This document shows, one piece after another, positions 1 through 9,826 of a stretch of 64,000 nucleotides of DNA. The stretch is from Nitrincola tapanii. Its GTDB lineage: Bacteria > Pseudomonadota > Gammaproteobacteria > Pseudomonadales > Balneatricaceae. Within the stretch, counting starts at the first letter, position 1; every line of letters begins with the position of its first letter. The notes beneath the pieces were generated by a model. It ran no database searches. It had not been told where the DNA came from and saw only the letters and a list, made by a program, of their open reading frames with translations. The stretch covers positions 62,001-126,000 of the forward strand of contig NZ_SMRS01000003.1 in the NCBI RefSeq assembly GCF_008368715.1. The letters run 5' to 3'. The translations under genes were made by a program, and so were the position numbers.

Positions 1-1574
1 TCGATCCAACGTTGCAATAAAGGTTTGTCGGATGCTTCCAGACCAAAGCGAGCTTGCACCGCTTTGACATCGAGGAAATCCAACAACTCACTGACACTAA
101 AGCGTGATTCCGGTAAGGCCAATAACCAGGTTAAGGCCACGAATAACGGGTGTTGCTGGCGCTGTCCCTGATCGGACAGCGTGAAGGGTAGATAGCGTGG
201 ATCTTGACGTTGAATGCGTCCAAACACCGCACGAATATAGGGCGCAAAGGTGTTGATGTCGGGCACCATAACTAGAACATCACGCGGTTTAAGATCGGGT
301 TCGCGTGCAAAAAGTGCCAACAAATAATCCTGCAAGATTTCCACCTCGCGCTGGCTGCTGTGGGCACGGTGAAAACTCAAGCTAAGATCCTTGTCTACAC
401 CGCGCTCTGTGGCCAGTGCTTCAGCTGTGAGTGCCTGCGCGGCTAGGCGAGCTTCATCGAGGCTGCGCAGATGATAAATATCCGCTTGGATCTGATGCAG
501 GAGTGAGGCGGAGGTTGGGGCTTCAAATAGATCGATATCCAGTTTGTTCTGTTGAAACAGGGCGCGATATTGCTGCGTTTGATCATGCTCATCTAATAGA
601 CGCATGTAATCACGGCCCTGTTTCCCCCAAGCCGCGAGGAGGGGGTTCGCCTGAAGAAAGAGATGCTCTAGTGTTTGATCATCACTCTCTGCATGCAGCG
701 GTGGTAGCCCGGGTTTGGGGGCGTGGCGCTGATACGCTTGTTTGAACAGAAAGCGGGCAGCGTGGGGATCGACCAGATCCCCCCAGTAGTAGGGGCTAGG
801 ATTATGCACACAGAGTAAAACTTGGCTGACTGAGGAAACCGCTGACAAGACTTCCAGCATCTGTTGTGGCAGCGAAGAGAGACCAAAGACGATGACACGT
901 CGTGGCAGTTGCGCGGGGCGGGTCTCAGGCGTCAGTTGTGTGCAGGCGTGTAAAAAGCGTTGGTGAATATGTGCACGACTGGTCTCACGCTGCTCAGGAT
1001 GCAGATCCTCCAGCAGACGTCGCCAGAGTTCAGCTTGCCAGCGCTGGTTTGCAGGCAAGGGTTGCCAAGCCTGATCGAGCGTAAACTCATCACGGCCTTG
1101 CGCCCAGGCATTCAGCCAATCAGCACGATAAATTTGATACTGATCCAAGAGGTCGGCAAGACGTTGCGCGAGTTGATAGGTTTTACGTTGTCCGGGATCT
1201 TGCTGTAAAAAGCGTCTTAAGCGCTCAAACTCCGGCAAGGTAACGAGACTGGGCAGAAGGCGCAGCAAACGCCAGGTCAGCAGGTCTTTATCATAAGGCG
1301 AGGTATTAGGCAGATCTCCAAGCACGGCGCGATAGGCACGCCACAGGTAACGTGCAGGTAAACACACATCCATGGCTGCCGCAATGCCACAGCCACCTTG
1401 CTCGACATCCTCAGCCAAGGCCAGTTTTAACCACTGCGCGATACCGTTGCTTTGGACCAGGATGACTTCGTTTTCGAGAGGTGTCAGTGGATAACGTTGT
1501 AACCATTCGACACACACCGCCCGTAAACTCTCCAGGCGATTGCCCTGTAGCACCATAAAGCCAGGTTGTATCAT
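1..1574 (-). CDS. recC: RecBCD exonuclease V subunit RecC (N-terminal half; runs off window)
   Basis: Read on the minus strand from the ATG at 1574, preceded by AAGGAAG. About 524 codons are present and the frame is open to the window edge, so this is roughly the first half of a protein that is usually about 1,100 residues. The start reads MIQPGFMVLQGNRLESL, followed by VILVQSNGIAQWLKL and a DKDLLTWRLLRLLP block, which matches the N-terminal inactivated helicase domain of RecC. RecC splits the DNA strands and recognises Chi inside the RecBCD repair nuclease. recB and recD would be expected just beyond the left edge. It is divergent from the EAL gene. Identification rests on recognising the family; the C-terminal half is not visible. 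Confidence 0.88.
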   Translation of the reverse strand, partial: MIQPGFMVLQGNRLESLRAVCVEWLQRYPLTPLENEVILVQSNGIAQWLKLALAEDVEQGGCGIAAAMDVCLPARYLWRAYRAVLGDLPNTSPYDKDLLTWRLLRLLPSLVTLPEFERLRRFLQQDPGQRKTYQLAQRLADLLDQYQIYRADWLNAWAQGRDEFTLDQAWQPLPANQRWQAELWRRLLEDLHPEQRETSRAHIHQRFLHACTQLTPETRPAQLPRRVIVFGLSSLPQQMLEVLSAVSSVSQVLLCVHNPSPYYWGDLVDPHAARFLFKQAYQRHAPKPGLPPLHAESDDQTLEHLFLQANPLLAAWGKQGRDYMRLLDEHDQTQQYRALFQQNKLDIDLFEAPTSASLLHQIQADIYHLRSLDEARLAAQALTAEALATERGVDKDLSLSFHRAHSSQREVEILQDYLLALFAREPDLKPRDVLVMVPDINTFAPYIRAVFGRIQRQDPRYLPFTLSDQGQRQQHPLFVALTWLLALPESRFSVSELLDFLDVKAVQARFGLEASDKPLLQRWI

Positions 1575-1721
1575 TGTTGCTTCCTTTTTACCGCTCAGTC
1601 TCCGGAGGCCAAGTCTGCTTGGCTCAAGGCTTAGCTGTCAAATCGAGTTAAAAAATCTGAGCATTCCCAAGGATTTTTTGCCACACTAAACCCTAAACAA
1701 CTCATCCTGCCGAGGAAATCT

Positions 1722-2492
1722 ATGCCAGCGCTTGTCCCTTCAGATCAACTGGAATACGGATGCCAGTATTGCTTTGTCCCCCTGGGTTTTGAGTTCACCT
1801 TTGCATTTCAACCCATAGTGGATCTGCGCAAACAGGAAATTTTTGGTTATGAAGCTTTGGTACGTGGGCCACAACGCGAATCGGCCTACGAGATTCTGAG
1901 AAAAATCAATGATCAGAATCGTTATGCTTTTGATCAGGCCTGTCGCGTGAAAGCGATTACACTGGCCAGCCAGTTGGGGTTGCACGACAAGGTATTGAGC
2001 ATCAATTTTTTGCCGAATGCGGTCTATGAACCGGCCCATTGTATTCGGAGTACGCTTCAGGCGGCGCAGCAAAGTGGCTTTCCTGTACACAATCTGATGT
2101 TTGAAATTACTGAGTCTGAAAAAGTACACGATCCGGCACATCTCACACGAATTTTCCGCCACTATCAGGAGCAGGGATTTATCACGGCACTGGATGATTT
2201 TGGTGCCGGCCACGCGGGTTTAAATCTGCTGGCGAGCTTTACGCCGAATCTGCTCAAATTGGATATGGAGCTGGTTCGGGATATTGATAGCAATAAGGTC
2301 AAGCAGATCATCGTTAAGGGTCTGATGGATATCTGTCGGCAGCTGAATATTCGGGTGTTGGCTGAGGGTTTGGAAACCCTCGCCGAAGTTGAGTATTTTT
2401 ATGAATTAGGCGTGGATCTGATGCAGGGCTATTATTTTGCCAAGCCCGGATTTGAGTGTCTGCCAGAGGTTAATTTTGCTGCTTTCAGCTGA
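1722..2492 (+). CDS. Stand-alone EAL-domain cyclic-di-GMP phosphodiesterase
   Basis: 256 residues, nearly all one EAL domain, with no visible sensor domain or membrane segment. Catalytic motifs look complete: EAL at 44-46, ITE at 129-131, DDFGAG at 158-163, lysine 179, AEGLET at 214-219 and QGYYFAKP at 235-242. Such proteins hydrolyse c-di-GMP to pGpG in the cytoplasm, lowering the biofilm signal. The short N-terminus has a C-x2-C pair (residues 14 and 17) of unknown meaning. GAGGAAAT precedes the ATG. It is convergent with yejE and divergent from recC, so probably monocistronic. Activity is inferred from motifs; its signal input is unknown. Confidence 0.9.
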   Translation: MPALVPSDQLEYGCQYCFVPLGFEFTFAFQPIVDLRKQEIFGYEALVRGPQRESAYEILRKINDQNRYAFDQACRVKAITLASQLGLHDKVLSINFLPNAVYEPAHCIRSTLQAAQQSGFPVHNLMFEITESEKVHDPAHLTRIFRHYQEQGFITALDDFGAGHAGLNLLASFTPNLLKLDMELVRDIDSNKVKQIIVKGLMDICRQLNIRVLAEGLETLAEVEYFYELGVDLMQGYYFAKPGFECLPEVNFAAFS

Positions 2493-2517
2493 TTATCCGA
2501 CTCAACCCTCTACTCGC

Positions 2518-3537
2518 TTAAAAGGTTTTGCGTGGGTCAAAAGCATCTCGCACCGCTTCACCAATAAAGATCAGCAGGGTCAGCATGATCGATAGGGTAA
2601 AGAAAGCGGTTAAACCTAACCAGGGCGCATGCAAGTTTTCTTTGCCCTGAGCGACCAGCTCACCGAGAGAGGGTGAACCCGGCGGTAAACCAAAACCGAG
2701 AAAATCGAGCGCGGTGAGGGTGACAATTGAGCCATTAAAAATAAAGGGCATAAAAGTCAGCGTCGCCACCATCGCATTGGGTAACACGTGGCGATACATG
2801 ATTTTAGCGTTACTCAGGCCGAGCGCACGTGCCGCCCGCACATACTCCAGATTGCGTCCGCGCAGAAATTCAGCACGTACCACATCCACCAGTGCCATCC
2901 AAGAAAACAGCAGCATAATACCCAGCAGCCACCAGAAGTTAGGATCTACAACGCTGGCTAGAATGATCAACAGGAAGAGCACCGGTAGGCCGGACCATAT
3001 CTCGATAAAACGCTGAAAAACAAGATCGATCTTGCCTCCGTAATAGCCCTGCACAGCACCTGCCGCGACCCCAATGACGGAACTGGCCAGCGTCAGTACG
3101 AGCGCAAAAAGCACTGAAATTCGAAAACCGTAGATGACACGAGCCAGCACATCTCGGCCTTGATCATCCGTGCCTAACCAGTTTTCACGACTCGGCGGTG
3201 AGGGGGCCGGTGAGGGCAGATCGTAGTTGATGCTTTGGTAGTTGTAACGAATCAGCGGCCAGAGCATCCAGCCCCCCGATTCTTGAATCAGTTCTTGAAT
3301 GAAAGGATCACGGTAGTCCGTGCTGATATCAAACTCACCGCCAAACTCCAGTTCGGAATATTCCTTCAGCACGGGGAAATAGAGTGTGCCTTGATGCTGA
3401 ACCAGGATAGGTTTGTGATTAGCAATCAACTCAGCCGCTAAGGACAGCGTGAAAAGCGCCAAAAAAATCCAGAGGGACCAGAATCCACGGCGGTTACGAC
3501 AGAAAATTTGCAGGCGGCGGCGCATAATCGGTGTCAT
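2518..3537 (-). CDS. yejE: Oligopeptide/muropeptide ABC transporter permease YejE
   Basis: 339 residues, close to the usual length of YejE. The N-terminus has the family's basic RRRLQIFCRNRRGFWSL stretch and first membrane helix. A periplasmic loop containing LGTDDQGRDVLARVIYG follows, then the binding-protein-dependent permease domain with an EAA-type loop around VRAARALGLSNAKIMYRHV. It is the second permease of the Yej importer and should pair with YejB. It is the last gene of mltD-yejA-yejB-yejE, with 2 nt between yejB and it. The expected ATPase gene yejF does not follow; the next gene is the convergent EAL gene. Confidence 0.93.
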   Translation of the reverse strand: MTPIMRRRLQIFCRNRRGFWSLWIFLALFTLSLAAELIANHKPILVQHQGTLYFPVLKEYSELEFGGEFDISTDYRDPFIQELIQESGGWMLWPLIRYNYQSINYDLPSPAPSPPSRENWLGTDDQGRDVLARVIYGFRISVLFALVLTLASSVIGVAAGAVQGYYGGKIDLVFQRFIEIWSGLPVLFLLIILASVVDPNFWWLLGIMLLFSWMALVDVVRAEFLRGRNLEYVRAARALGLSNAKIMYRHVLPNAMVATLTFMPFIFNGSIVTLTALDFLGFGLPPGSPSLGELVAQGKENLHAPWLGLTAFFTLSIMLTLLIFIGEAVRDAFDPRKTF

Positions 3538-3539
3538 GC

Positions 3540-4622
3540 TTAAGTCTCCCGGCTGCCAAAGTCGATGCGTGGATCCACAAGGGTGTAGGTCACATCACTG
3601 ATCAGCTTCAGGAGTAGGCCGACCAGGGTAAAGATATAGAGTGTGCCAAAAATCACCGGATAGTCACGGCGAATTACCGCTTCATAACCGAGCAGACCTA
3701 AGCCATCCAGAGAGAAAATGACTTCGATCAGCATCGAACCGGTAAAGAAAATTCCAATCAGCGCGGCCGGCATCCCGGCAATAATCAACAGCATGGCATT
3801 GCGGAAAACATGATGGTAGAGGATGCGATTTTCAGTGAGGCCTTTTGCGCGTGCGGTGAGCACATATTGTTTATGAATCTCATCGAGAAAGGCGTTTTTG
3901 GTCAGCATGGTCAGCGTCGCAAAGCTGGAAATGACCGAAGCTAACACGGGCAGAGTGATGTGCCAGAAATAGTCCCCGATTTTTTCCAGTAAACTCATCT
4001 CAGCAAAGTTTGGTGAGGTGAGGCCGCGCAGGGGAAACCAGTCAAAATAGGTGCCACCGGCAAAGAGCACGATCAAGAGAATCGCAAACAGAAAGTTTGG
4101 AATCGCGTAACCGATGATCACAGCGGTACTCGTCCACATATCAAAGGCACTGCCATCTTTGACGGCTTTGCGTATTCCCAGCGGAATCGAGATTAGATAG
4201 GTCAGCAGAGTCGTCCATAAACCTAGGGAGATGGAAACCGGCATCTTCTCAATGATCAGTTCCATCACCGTTTTATTGCTGTAAAAACTGCTGCCAAAAT
4301 CAAAGCGTAAATAGTTGCCGACCATCTGCAAGAAACGCTCATGCGCAGGCTTGTCAAAACCGTACATCCGCTCGATTTCAGCAATCAAGGCGGGGTCTAA
4401 GCCTTGAGCGCCACGATACCCTGAAGAGTCACTGCCAGCGGCCAGGTCGGAGCGTGCTGCAGCGCCGGTGCGATCACCGGCATCACCGATCCCTTGAAGA
4501 TGAGCCAGGGTTTGTTCGACGGGTCCGCCAGGTGCGAGCTGAATAATCAGAAAGTTCAGCAACAAAATGCCAAACAGGGTGGGAATGATGAGCAGTAAGC
4601 GTCGAAAAATATAGGCGGCCAT
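3540..4622 (-). CDS. yejB: Oligopeptide/muropeptide ABC transporter permease YejB
   Basis: 360 residues from the ATG at 4622, which overlaps the yejA stop as TAATG. An upstream in-frame start at 4640 would add six residues but would lie inside yejA, and [15 protein letters not shown] is the family N-terminus. Features are the first membrane helix, a variable periplasmic loop, [13 protein letters not shown], and the permease EAA loop around [19 protein letters not shown]. The C-terminal [11 protein letters not shown] is characteristic of YejB. It forms the membrane channel with YejE for substrates delivered by YejA. Confidence 0.93.
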   Translation of the reverse strand: MAAYIFRRLLLIIPTLFGILLLNFLIIQLAPGGPVEQTLAHLQGIGDAGDRTGAAARSDLAAGSDSSGYRGAQGLDPALIAEIERMYGFDKPAHERFLQMVGNYLRFDFGSSFYSNKTVMELIIEKMPVSISLGLWTTLLTYLISIPLGIRKAVKDGSAFDMWTSTAVIIGYAIPNFLFAILLIVLFAGGTYFDWFPLRGLTSPNFAEMSLLEKIGDYFWHITLPVLASVISSFATLTMLTKNAFLDEIHKQYVLTARAKGLTENRILYHHVFRNAMLLIIAGMPAALIGIFFTGSMLIEVIFSLDGLGLLGYEAVIRRDYPVIFGTLYIFTLVGLLLKLISDVTYTLVDPRIDFGSRET

Positions 4623-6430
4623 TAGGGCAGTATCCACCAAGTATCAAAACCGAGAGCATATTTAGGCCGCGTTTCCGGCATACCGAATTTGTTCCAATAA
4701 GCCACACGGTAGGCGTTGATGTGATACTGCGGAATAACATAGTGATTCCATTGCAAGGCACGATCTAACGCACGTGCACGCACGACTAAGGCTTCACGAT
4801 CGGGGGCTTGAATCACCAGCTCAACCAGTTGATCAATGGCTGGATTACGAATCCCGGCCAGATTGCGGCTGCCTGGGCGCTCTGCGCTTTCAGAATGCCA
4901 GTATTCACGCTGTTCATTGCCAGGCGAATTAGACTGACCGAAACTGCCGACAATCATATCAAAATCATATTCACGTAAGCGATTGATATACTGTGAAATG
5001 TCAACTACGCGTACGTTCACACTGATGCCCATTCGCTCAAGATTGCGAATAAAGGGATTGACGATACGTTCAAATTCACGCTGGATCAGTAGAATTTCAA
5101 AGCGGAAGGGTTCGCCTGCTGAGTTGCGTAAAACGCCTTTATCCAGCGTCCAGCCAGCCTCTGCCAGAAGATGTAAGCCTTTGCGTACCTGCAGACGCAT
5201 ATTGCCGTCACCTTGAGTTTGCGGAGCCTGGTAAACCTGGGTAAACACCTCTTCGGGCAATTGCGCGCGCAGGGGTTCTAAGATCGCTCGCTCAGCCGCA
5301 TCGGGCAGTGCTTCGGCGGCCATTTCTGAGTTGGAAAAAAAACTATGGCTGCGCTTATAAGCACCGTAAAAAAGATTGCGGTTAGTCCATTCAAAATCAA
5401 ATGCATGGGCCAGAGCATAACGCACACGAGGGTCCTGGAACTGGCTGCGCCGTGAGTTCATCACAAAGGCCTGCATGCCGGTTGGATTATCATGTTCGAT
5501 GCTACGCGTGAGAATGCGTCCCTGGTCAAAGGCTGGGCCGGTATAACCTGTGGCCCAGTTTTTGGCGGAATTTTCTAGACGGAAATCGTATTGCCCCGCT
5601 TTAAAGGCTTCGAGAGCGACGGTGCTGTCACGATAATAGTCGTAGACCCATTGTGCGAAGTTGTTGCGCCCACGGTTGACGGGGAGATCAGCGCCCCAGT
5701 AATCCTCACGCAGACGGTAGGTAATAGAGCGTCCGGGGTTGTAGCTGGCAATCTCATAAGGGCCGGAACCAATCGGAATTTCCAGCGCGGTTTCAGCGAA
5801 ATTACGACTGTCCCAGAAATGTTTAGGCAGAATAGGTACTTCACCGACGATCAGGGGCAATTCGCGGTTATCGGTATCGGCAAACTCAAAGCGCACGCGA
5901 TGGCGACTGACGGCTTCAATCTTAGAGATGTCGGCATAATAAGCGCGATAAAAAGGGCTGCCTTCTTCACGTAACAAGCGGAAGGTATTTACGACATCTT
6001 CAGCGGTGACCGGAACCCCATCACTAAAGCGGGCTTCTGGACGCATTTCAAACTCAATCCAGCGCCGATCCTCTGGAACATAGATGCGCTTGGCGAGCAA
6101 GCCGTATTCTGAGAAGGGCTCATCCTGAGCTTTGCTGGTCAGGCTGTCATAGAGTAAACCTAAGCCGTCGGCAGGTGTGCCTTTAACGATAAAGGGGTTA
6201 AAGCTGTCAAAGCTGCCGATGGCCGATTGTACGACCCGTCCACCCTTAGGCGCATCCGGGTTGACATAATCAAAGTGCGTGAAGTCCGGTGGATATTTTA
6301 GATCGCCATGCATGGCAATGCCGTGCACGCCTTCTAGCCCGCTTTGAGCGGAGAGAGGCAGACTGGCGGCTAGGCAGAAAAAACCAGCTATAAGCAGACG
6401 ACTTAGGCGGGTCAGGGGCGATCTGATCAT
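4622..6430 (-). CDS. yejA: Periplasmic extracellular solute-binding protein YejA-like (SBP family 5)
   Basis: 602 residues with a Sec signal peptide (basic [11 protein letters not shown], a hydrophobic stretch, and an AxA-type site near LSAQS). The mature part begins [14 protein letters not shown] and continues with [10 protein letters not shown], typical of the YejA branch of family 5 peptide-binding proteins. It captures peptides in the periplasm for YejB/YejE. In Agrobacterium the Yej transporter takes up murein peptides (established knowledge). Here the gene starts 6 nt after the stop of the lytic transglycosylase mltD, which fits a muropeptide substrate, though this remains inference. 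Confidence 0.92.
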   Translation of the reverse strand: MIRSPLTRLSRLLIAGFFCLAASLPLSAQSGLEGVHGIAMHGDLKYPPDFTHFDYVNPDAPKGGRVVQSAIGSFDSFNPFIVKGTPADGLGLLYDSLTSKAQDEPFSEYGLLAKRIYVPEDRRWIEFEMRPEARFSDGVPVTAEDVVNTFRLLREEGSPFYRAYYADISKIEAVSRHRVRFEFADTDNRELPLIVGEVPILPKHFWDSRNFAETALEIPIGSGPYEIASYNPGRSITYRLREDYWGADLPVNRGRNNFAQWVYDYYRDSTVALEAFKAGQYDFRLENSAKNWATGYTGPAFDQGRILTRSIEHDNPTGMQAFVMNSRRSQFQDPRVRYALAHAFDFEWTNRNLFYGAYKRSHSFFSNSEMAAEALPDAAERAILEPLRAQLPEEVFTQVYQAPQTQGDGNMRLQVRKGLHLLAEAGWTLDKGVLRNSAGEPFRFEILLIQREFERIVNPFIRNLERMGISVNVRVVDISQYINRLREYDFDMIVGSFGQSNSPGNEQREYWHSESAERPGSRNLAGIRNPAIDQLVELVIQAPDREALVVRARALDRALQWNHYVIPQYHINAYRVAYWNKFGMPETRPKYALGFDTWWILP

Positions 6431-6436
6431 CGTGTC

Positions 6437-7639
6437 TTAACCTGGCCCTGATCCTGAAGGTTTGAGTGCGATCCGGTCAGATGCGGCGGGTACCAGTAGA
6501 GTTTGTCCCACACGTAGCTGATGGGGCTGGATACGATTTGTTGTCTGTAAGACTTGAACCGTTGTATTAAAGCGACGTGCGAGGGCACCGAGTGTATCAC
6601 CGGATTTAATGGTGTAGCTGGCAAAGTTGACGCGTTCTTCATCCGGCAGGGACTCAAGCGCTTGTTGTAACTGCTCAGCTTGCTCAACCGGAACCAATAA
6701 ACGATGCGGACCTTCAGGTGCGGTGGCCCAACGACTGAAACCAGGATTTAATTGTTTGAGTTCATCCAGATCGATTTCGGCCAATTCGGCGGCTTGTTTA
6801 AGGTCAACCTGGCCACCGGTCTCCACCTCAGCGAAGTAGGGTTCAGCAGGGATATCCGCTAGCTCCAAACCATAGTCCTCGGCATCACGGATCATACGTG
6901 CCGTCGCGAGGAGCTTGGGCACATAATTCATGGTCTGCTGTGGCAGATTGAGTGACCAGAAATCGATTGGCAGGTTACGTGCTTGATTGTATTCGATGGC
7001 GCGCGAGACGGTGCCGCCGCCGGCGTTATAAGCCGCCAGTGTCAGTAACCAATCCCCGCCAAACTGCTCGTTGAGTTGGGAAAGATAGGTTAAAGCCGCG
7101 TCGGTGGAGGCAACGATGTCACGGCGTGCGTCATACCACCAGTTGTTCTCTAGACCAAAATGCTTGGCGGTTCCGGGAATAAACTGCCAGGGACCGGCGG
7201 CGTTAGAGGGGGAGAGAGCATAGGGGTTGTAACCACTTTCGATCACGGGAAGCAGAGCCACTTCCGCCGGCATGCCACGCTCAATCACCTGATCCAGAAC
7301 ATAGTAGTAATACGGCAGCGCCTGCTCGCTGACATTCGTCAAGTGCTGGGGATGTTTGGCCAACCAGGCAAAGTGCTGCTCAATACGCAGATCATTCAGA
7401 TCTAATTCCAAACCCAAATGGGTACGTGTTAAGGACCAAAGATCCGAAATCTCGTCCTCTTCGCTTTGCTGCTGTAAATGCGCAAAGCGAGCCATCCGTG
7501 CTTGGATCAGGAGTGCACTGTGCTTGTCCAGTCGATCATGCTGATGCAGCTGAGTGTGCGTCTGTTGCGGGGCGCTACTACAGCCCGAGAGCACGAGAGC
7601 GCAGGTGAGTGCGAGTGTGCTGAGTCGTTGCTTCGTCAT
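6437..7639 (-). CDS. mltD: Membrane-bound lytic murein transglycosylase D (lipoprotein)
   Basis: 400 residues from the ATG at 7639; a start 15 codons upstream exists but would place a polar stretch before the signal peptide. The N-terminus is a lipoprotein signal with lipobox LSGC (Cys20). The SLT domain carries catalytic Glu at about residue 134 in LLPVIESGYNP, followed by GPWQFIPGTAKHFGL and AAYNAGGG. One LysM repeat (about 341-384) binds glycan, and a weaker degenerate repeat may precede it. The enzyme cleaves peptidoglycan glycan strands to 1,6-anhydromuropeptides at the outer-membrane inner face. It is the first gene of an operon with yejABE. Some MltD proteins have two or more LysM repeats; this one is short. 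Confidence 0.93.
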   Translation of the reverse strand: MTKQRLSTLALTCALVLSGCSSAPQQTHTQLHQHDRLDKHSALLIQARMARFAHLQQQSEEDEISDLWSLTRTHLGLELDLNDLRIEQHFAWLAKHPQHLTNVSEQALPYYYYVLDQVIERGMPAEVALLPVIESGYNPYALSPSNAAGPWQFIPGTAKHFGLENNWWYDARRDIVASTDAALTYLSQLNEQFGGDWLLTLAAYNAGGGTVSRAIEYNQARNLPIDFWSLNLPQQTMNYVPKLLATARMIRDAEDYGLELADIPAEPYFAEVETGGQVDLKQAAELAEIDLDELKQLNPGFSRWATAPEGPHRLLVPVEQAEQLQQALESLPDEERVNFASYTIKSGDTLGALARRFNTTVQVLQTTNRIQPHQLRVGQTLLVPAASDRIALKPSGSGPG

Positions 7640-7702
7640 TCCGTAACCTGAATCTGAATATAATCTGAACCGTGATTCTAACAAGTGAAGTCGCGCCTGT
7701 AA

Positions 7703-8482
7703 TTAAAAAGCGTTCTTCCACTCCCGCAGTTGTGCCAGGATGGCGTCAGCCTTCTCGACTTCCCGACCCGCATGTAAAGCCACGGCGTGCCGCACGGCGG
7801 CTTCACGAGTACGCATGAAAGGGTTGATCTTTTTTTCCAGGCCTATACTGGAAGGGAGAGTCGGATGACCTTCGGCTCTGAGCGCTTGGCAGCGCTTCAG
7901 GGTCTGTTGTATCTCTGGATTTTCAGGTTCAACAGCTTGTGCAAAGGCAAGGTTAGATAGGGTGTATTCATGGGTGCAGGCCACGCGGGTTTGATCCGGC
8001 AACTGAGCAAAATAATCCATTGCGGCCAGCATCTGCTGGGCTGTGCCTTCAAACAAACGTCCGCATCCGGCCATAAACAGCGTGTCGCCGCAGAGAAGTA
8101 AGTCAGCCTCTGCGGAGTAGTAACTGATATGATCCAGAGTGTGCCCAGGCACCGCTTGAATTTGAAACTGAGTCTCCAGTAAATAGATTAGGTCACCCTG
8201 ATGTAAGGGTTGGGTAATACCGGAGAAAGGAGAGTTGTCGGGACCATAGACAGGGCATTGCCATTGCGCCTGTAAGCTGGCCACACCCCCGGTATGATCC
8301 GCATGGTGGTGGGTGATCAAGATAGCATGGAGCTGACAGCCCTGATCTTCGAGCCACTGGCTGAGACTCGCGGCGCAGCCGGGATCCACGGCGACCACAG
8401 GGCAATTCAGCGCCGGTGAGCGTGCCGACAGTACCCAAATATAATTATCCTGAAAAGCTGGAACTGGAGTTAGGTGTAACAT
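7703..8482 (-). CDS. gloB: Hydroxyacylglutathione hydrolase (glyoxalase II)
   Basis: 259 residues from the ATG at 8482, preceded by GGAG at 5 nt; an in-frame ATG five codons upstream lacks this. It is a metallo-beta-lactamase fold with THHHADH at about 57-63 and later metal ligands in PGHTLDHISY, CGDTLF and the ACTHEYTLSNL segment. The C-terminal glyoxalase II helical domain ends in LREWKNAF. The enzyme hydrolyses S-lactoylglutathione to lactate and glutathione in methylglyoxal detoxification. It is divergent from yafS-rnhA-dnaQ, the same neighbourhood as in E. coli. Confidence 0.95.
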   Translation of the reverse strand: MLHLTPVPAFQDNYIWVLSARSPALNCPVVAVDPGCAASLSQWLEDQGCQLHAILITHHHADHTGGVASLQAQWQCPVYGPDNSPFSGITQPLHQGDLIYLLETQFQIQAVPGHTLDHISYYSAEADLLLCGDTLFMAGCGRLFEGTAQQMLAAMDYFAQLPDQTRVACTHEYTLSNLAFAQAVEPENPEIQQTLKRCQALRAEGHPTLPSSIGLEKKINPFMRTREAAVRHAVALHAGREVEKADAILAQLREWKNAF

Positions 8483-8592
8483 GTCATCTCCAAGCAAGGT
8501 CTAGGCAATTAGGCTTGATTCTACTCAAGTTGACTGGGGTTGTTTAGCCTTGCAATGTTTAGAAAAACTTTAGGTTTGCAGAAGGAGCCGCT

Positions 8593-9384
8593 ATGAAACT
8601 CTCTCGAACCGCTGGCCGAGCGGTTTCTGATTCTGACGCCTGCTTGACCAACGAATTGGCGGATTGGTTCCAGTCCTCTCTCGGGCAGGCGGTTTTTGCG
8701 GCAGAAGAGGCGCTCTTAGCCGATATTTTGCCGCAGCTGTTTGGTTATCATCTGGTGCAGATCGGTTGTCTGGCGCATCTTGATCTGCTCAAACACTCAC
8801 CGATCCCACACAAAATTCATTTATCGCCGAAGATGCAGTTAGGCTTGGATGCGCATGCGGTGGTCGCGCGTCCTGAGGAGCTGCCTCTGCAATCCCAGGC
8901 TTTGGATGCGGTACTTTTGCATCATGCCTTGGATTTTAGTAATGATCCGCACCAGGTCTTACGTGAAGCGGCACGTGTTTTACGCCCGGGCGGACATTTG
9001 CTGATTCTAGGCTTTAATCCCTTAAGCTTTTGGGGCGTGTGCCGTTGGCGACGACGCGAGCAGGCGCCCTGGAATGCCCAGGCGCTGAGTCATCATCGTC
9101 TGCATGATTGGTTGCGCTTATTGGAACTTACGGAGCTGAAGTCAGAGACGGCGTTTTATCTACCCTTGCTGGCTTCAGAGTCTTGGCGAGCACGCTTGAA
9201 CTTTCTGGAGAGCTGGACCGCGAACAGCTTATTACCCTCAGGTGCGGTGCTTTTGATTTGGGCACGTAAGGATGTCGGTGGCATGACGCCCTTAAAACCG
9301 GCCTGGAAAACACGTAAACTCATCGCTTTTCCCCTCGCCGAACCGACGGCGCGAAATAAATCTGCCCGAGGAAAGTCTGTGTGA
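8593..9384 (+). CDS. yafS: YafS-like SAM-dependent methyltransferase
   Basis: 263 residues. Class I methyltransferase signs are the [13 protein letters not shown] segment in place of motif I, then [20 protein letters not shown] and [15 protein letters not shown], as in the Methyltransf_11 family. The position between gloB and rnhA matches yafS of E. coli. The substrate is not known to me. The motif I glycine pattern is weak, so catalytic activity is not certain. An AGGAGC site lies before the ATG, and the stop overlaps the rnhA GTG start by 4 nt, so it heads the yafS-rnhA-dnaQ-nudC operon. Confidence 0.85.
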   Translation: MKLSRTAGRAVSDSDACLTNELADWFQSSLGQAVFAAEEALLADILPQLFGYHLVQIGCLAHLDLLKHSPIPHKIHLSPKMQLGLDAHAVVARPEELPLQSQALDAVLLHHALDFSNDPHQVLREAARVLRPGGHLLILGFNPLSFWGVCRWRRREQAPWNAQALSHHRLHDWLRLLELTELKSETAFYLPLLASESWRARLNFLESWTANSLLPSGAVLLIWARKDVGGMTPLKPAWKTRKLIAFPLAEPTARNKSARGKSV

Positions 9385-9824
9385 CACCCGTTGAAATCTT
9401 TACGGACGGTGCCTGTAAAGGCAATCCCGGCCCTGGTGGCTGGGGTGCCTTGTTGCGCTTTAATCAGCAAGAAAAAGAGTTGTGGGGGGGCGCGGCTGAG
9501 ACCACAAACAATCGTATGGAGATGACCGCGGCCGTCGAAGCTTTAAAAGTTTTAAAGCGCCCTTGTCATGTCATTCTGACAACGGATTCTGAATATTTGC
9601 GTAAAGGTATCACGCAATGGTTAGCCGGATGGAAGCGTAATGGTTGGAAAACTGCGAGTAAGCAGCCGGTCAAGAATGCCGATCTTTGGCAAGCATTGGA
9701 TCTGCTGGTCAAACAGCATCAGATTGAGTGGCGTTGGGTAAAAGGCCATAGCGGACATACGGAAAATGAGCGTGCCGACCAGTTAGCCAATCGTGGTGTT
9801 GATGAAATTCTGAAACGAGGCTGA
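9381..9824 (+). CDS. rnhA: Ribonuclease HI
   Basis: 147 residues from a GTG start that overlaps the yafS stop (GTGA), with GAGGAAA upstream. All catalytic residues are present: Asp9 in [15 protein letters not shown], Glu47 in NNRMEMTAA, Asp69 in [10 protein letters not shown], His123 in VKGHSGH and Asp133 in NERADQLA. It removes RNA from RNA:DNA hybrids (R-loops and Okazaki primers). dnaQ begins 2 nt after its stop. In E. coli rnhA and dnaQ are divergent, whereas here they are co-oriented. Confidence 0.98.
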   Translation: MTPVEIFTDGACKGNPGPGGWGALLRFNQQEKELWGGAAETTNNRMEMTAAVEALKVLKRPCHVILTTDSEYLRKGITQWLAGWKRNGWKTASKQPVKNADLWQALDLLVKQHQIEWRWVKGHSGHTENERADQLANRGVDEILKRG

Positions 9825-9826
9825 GA

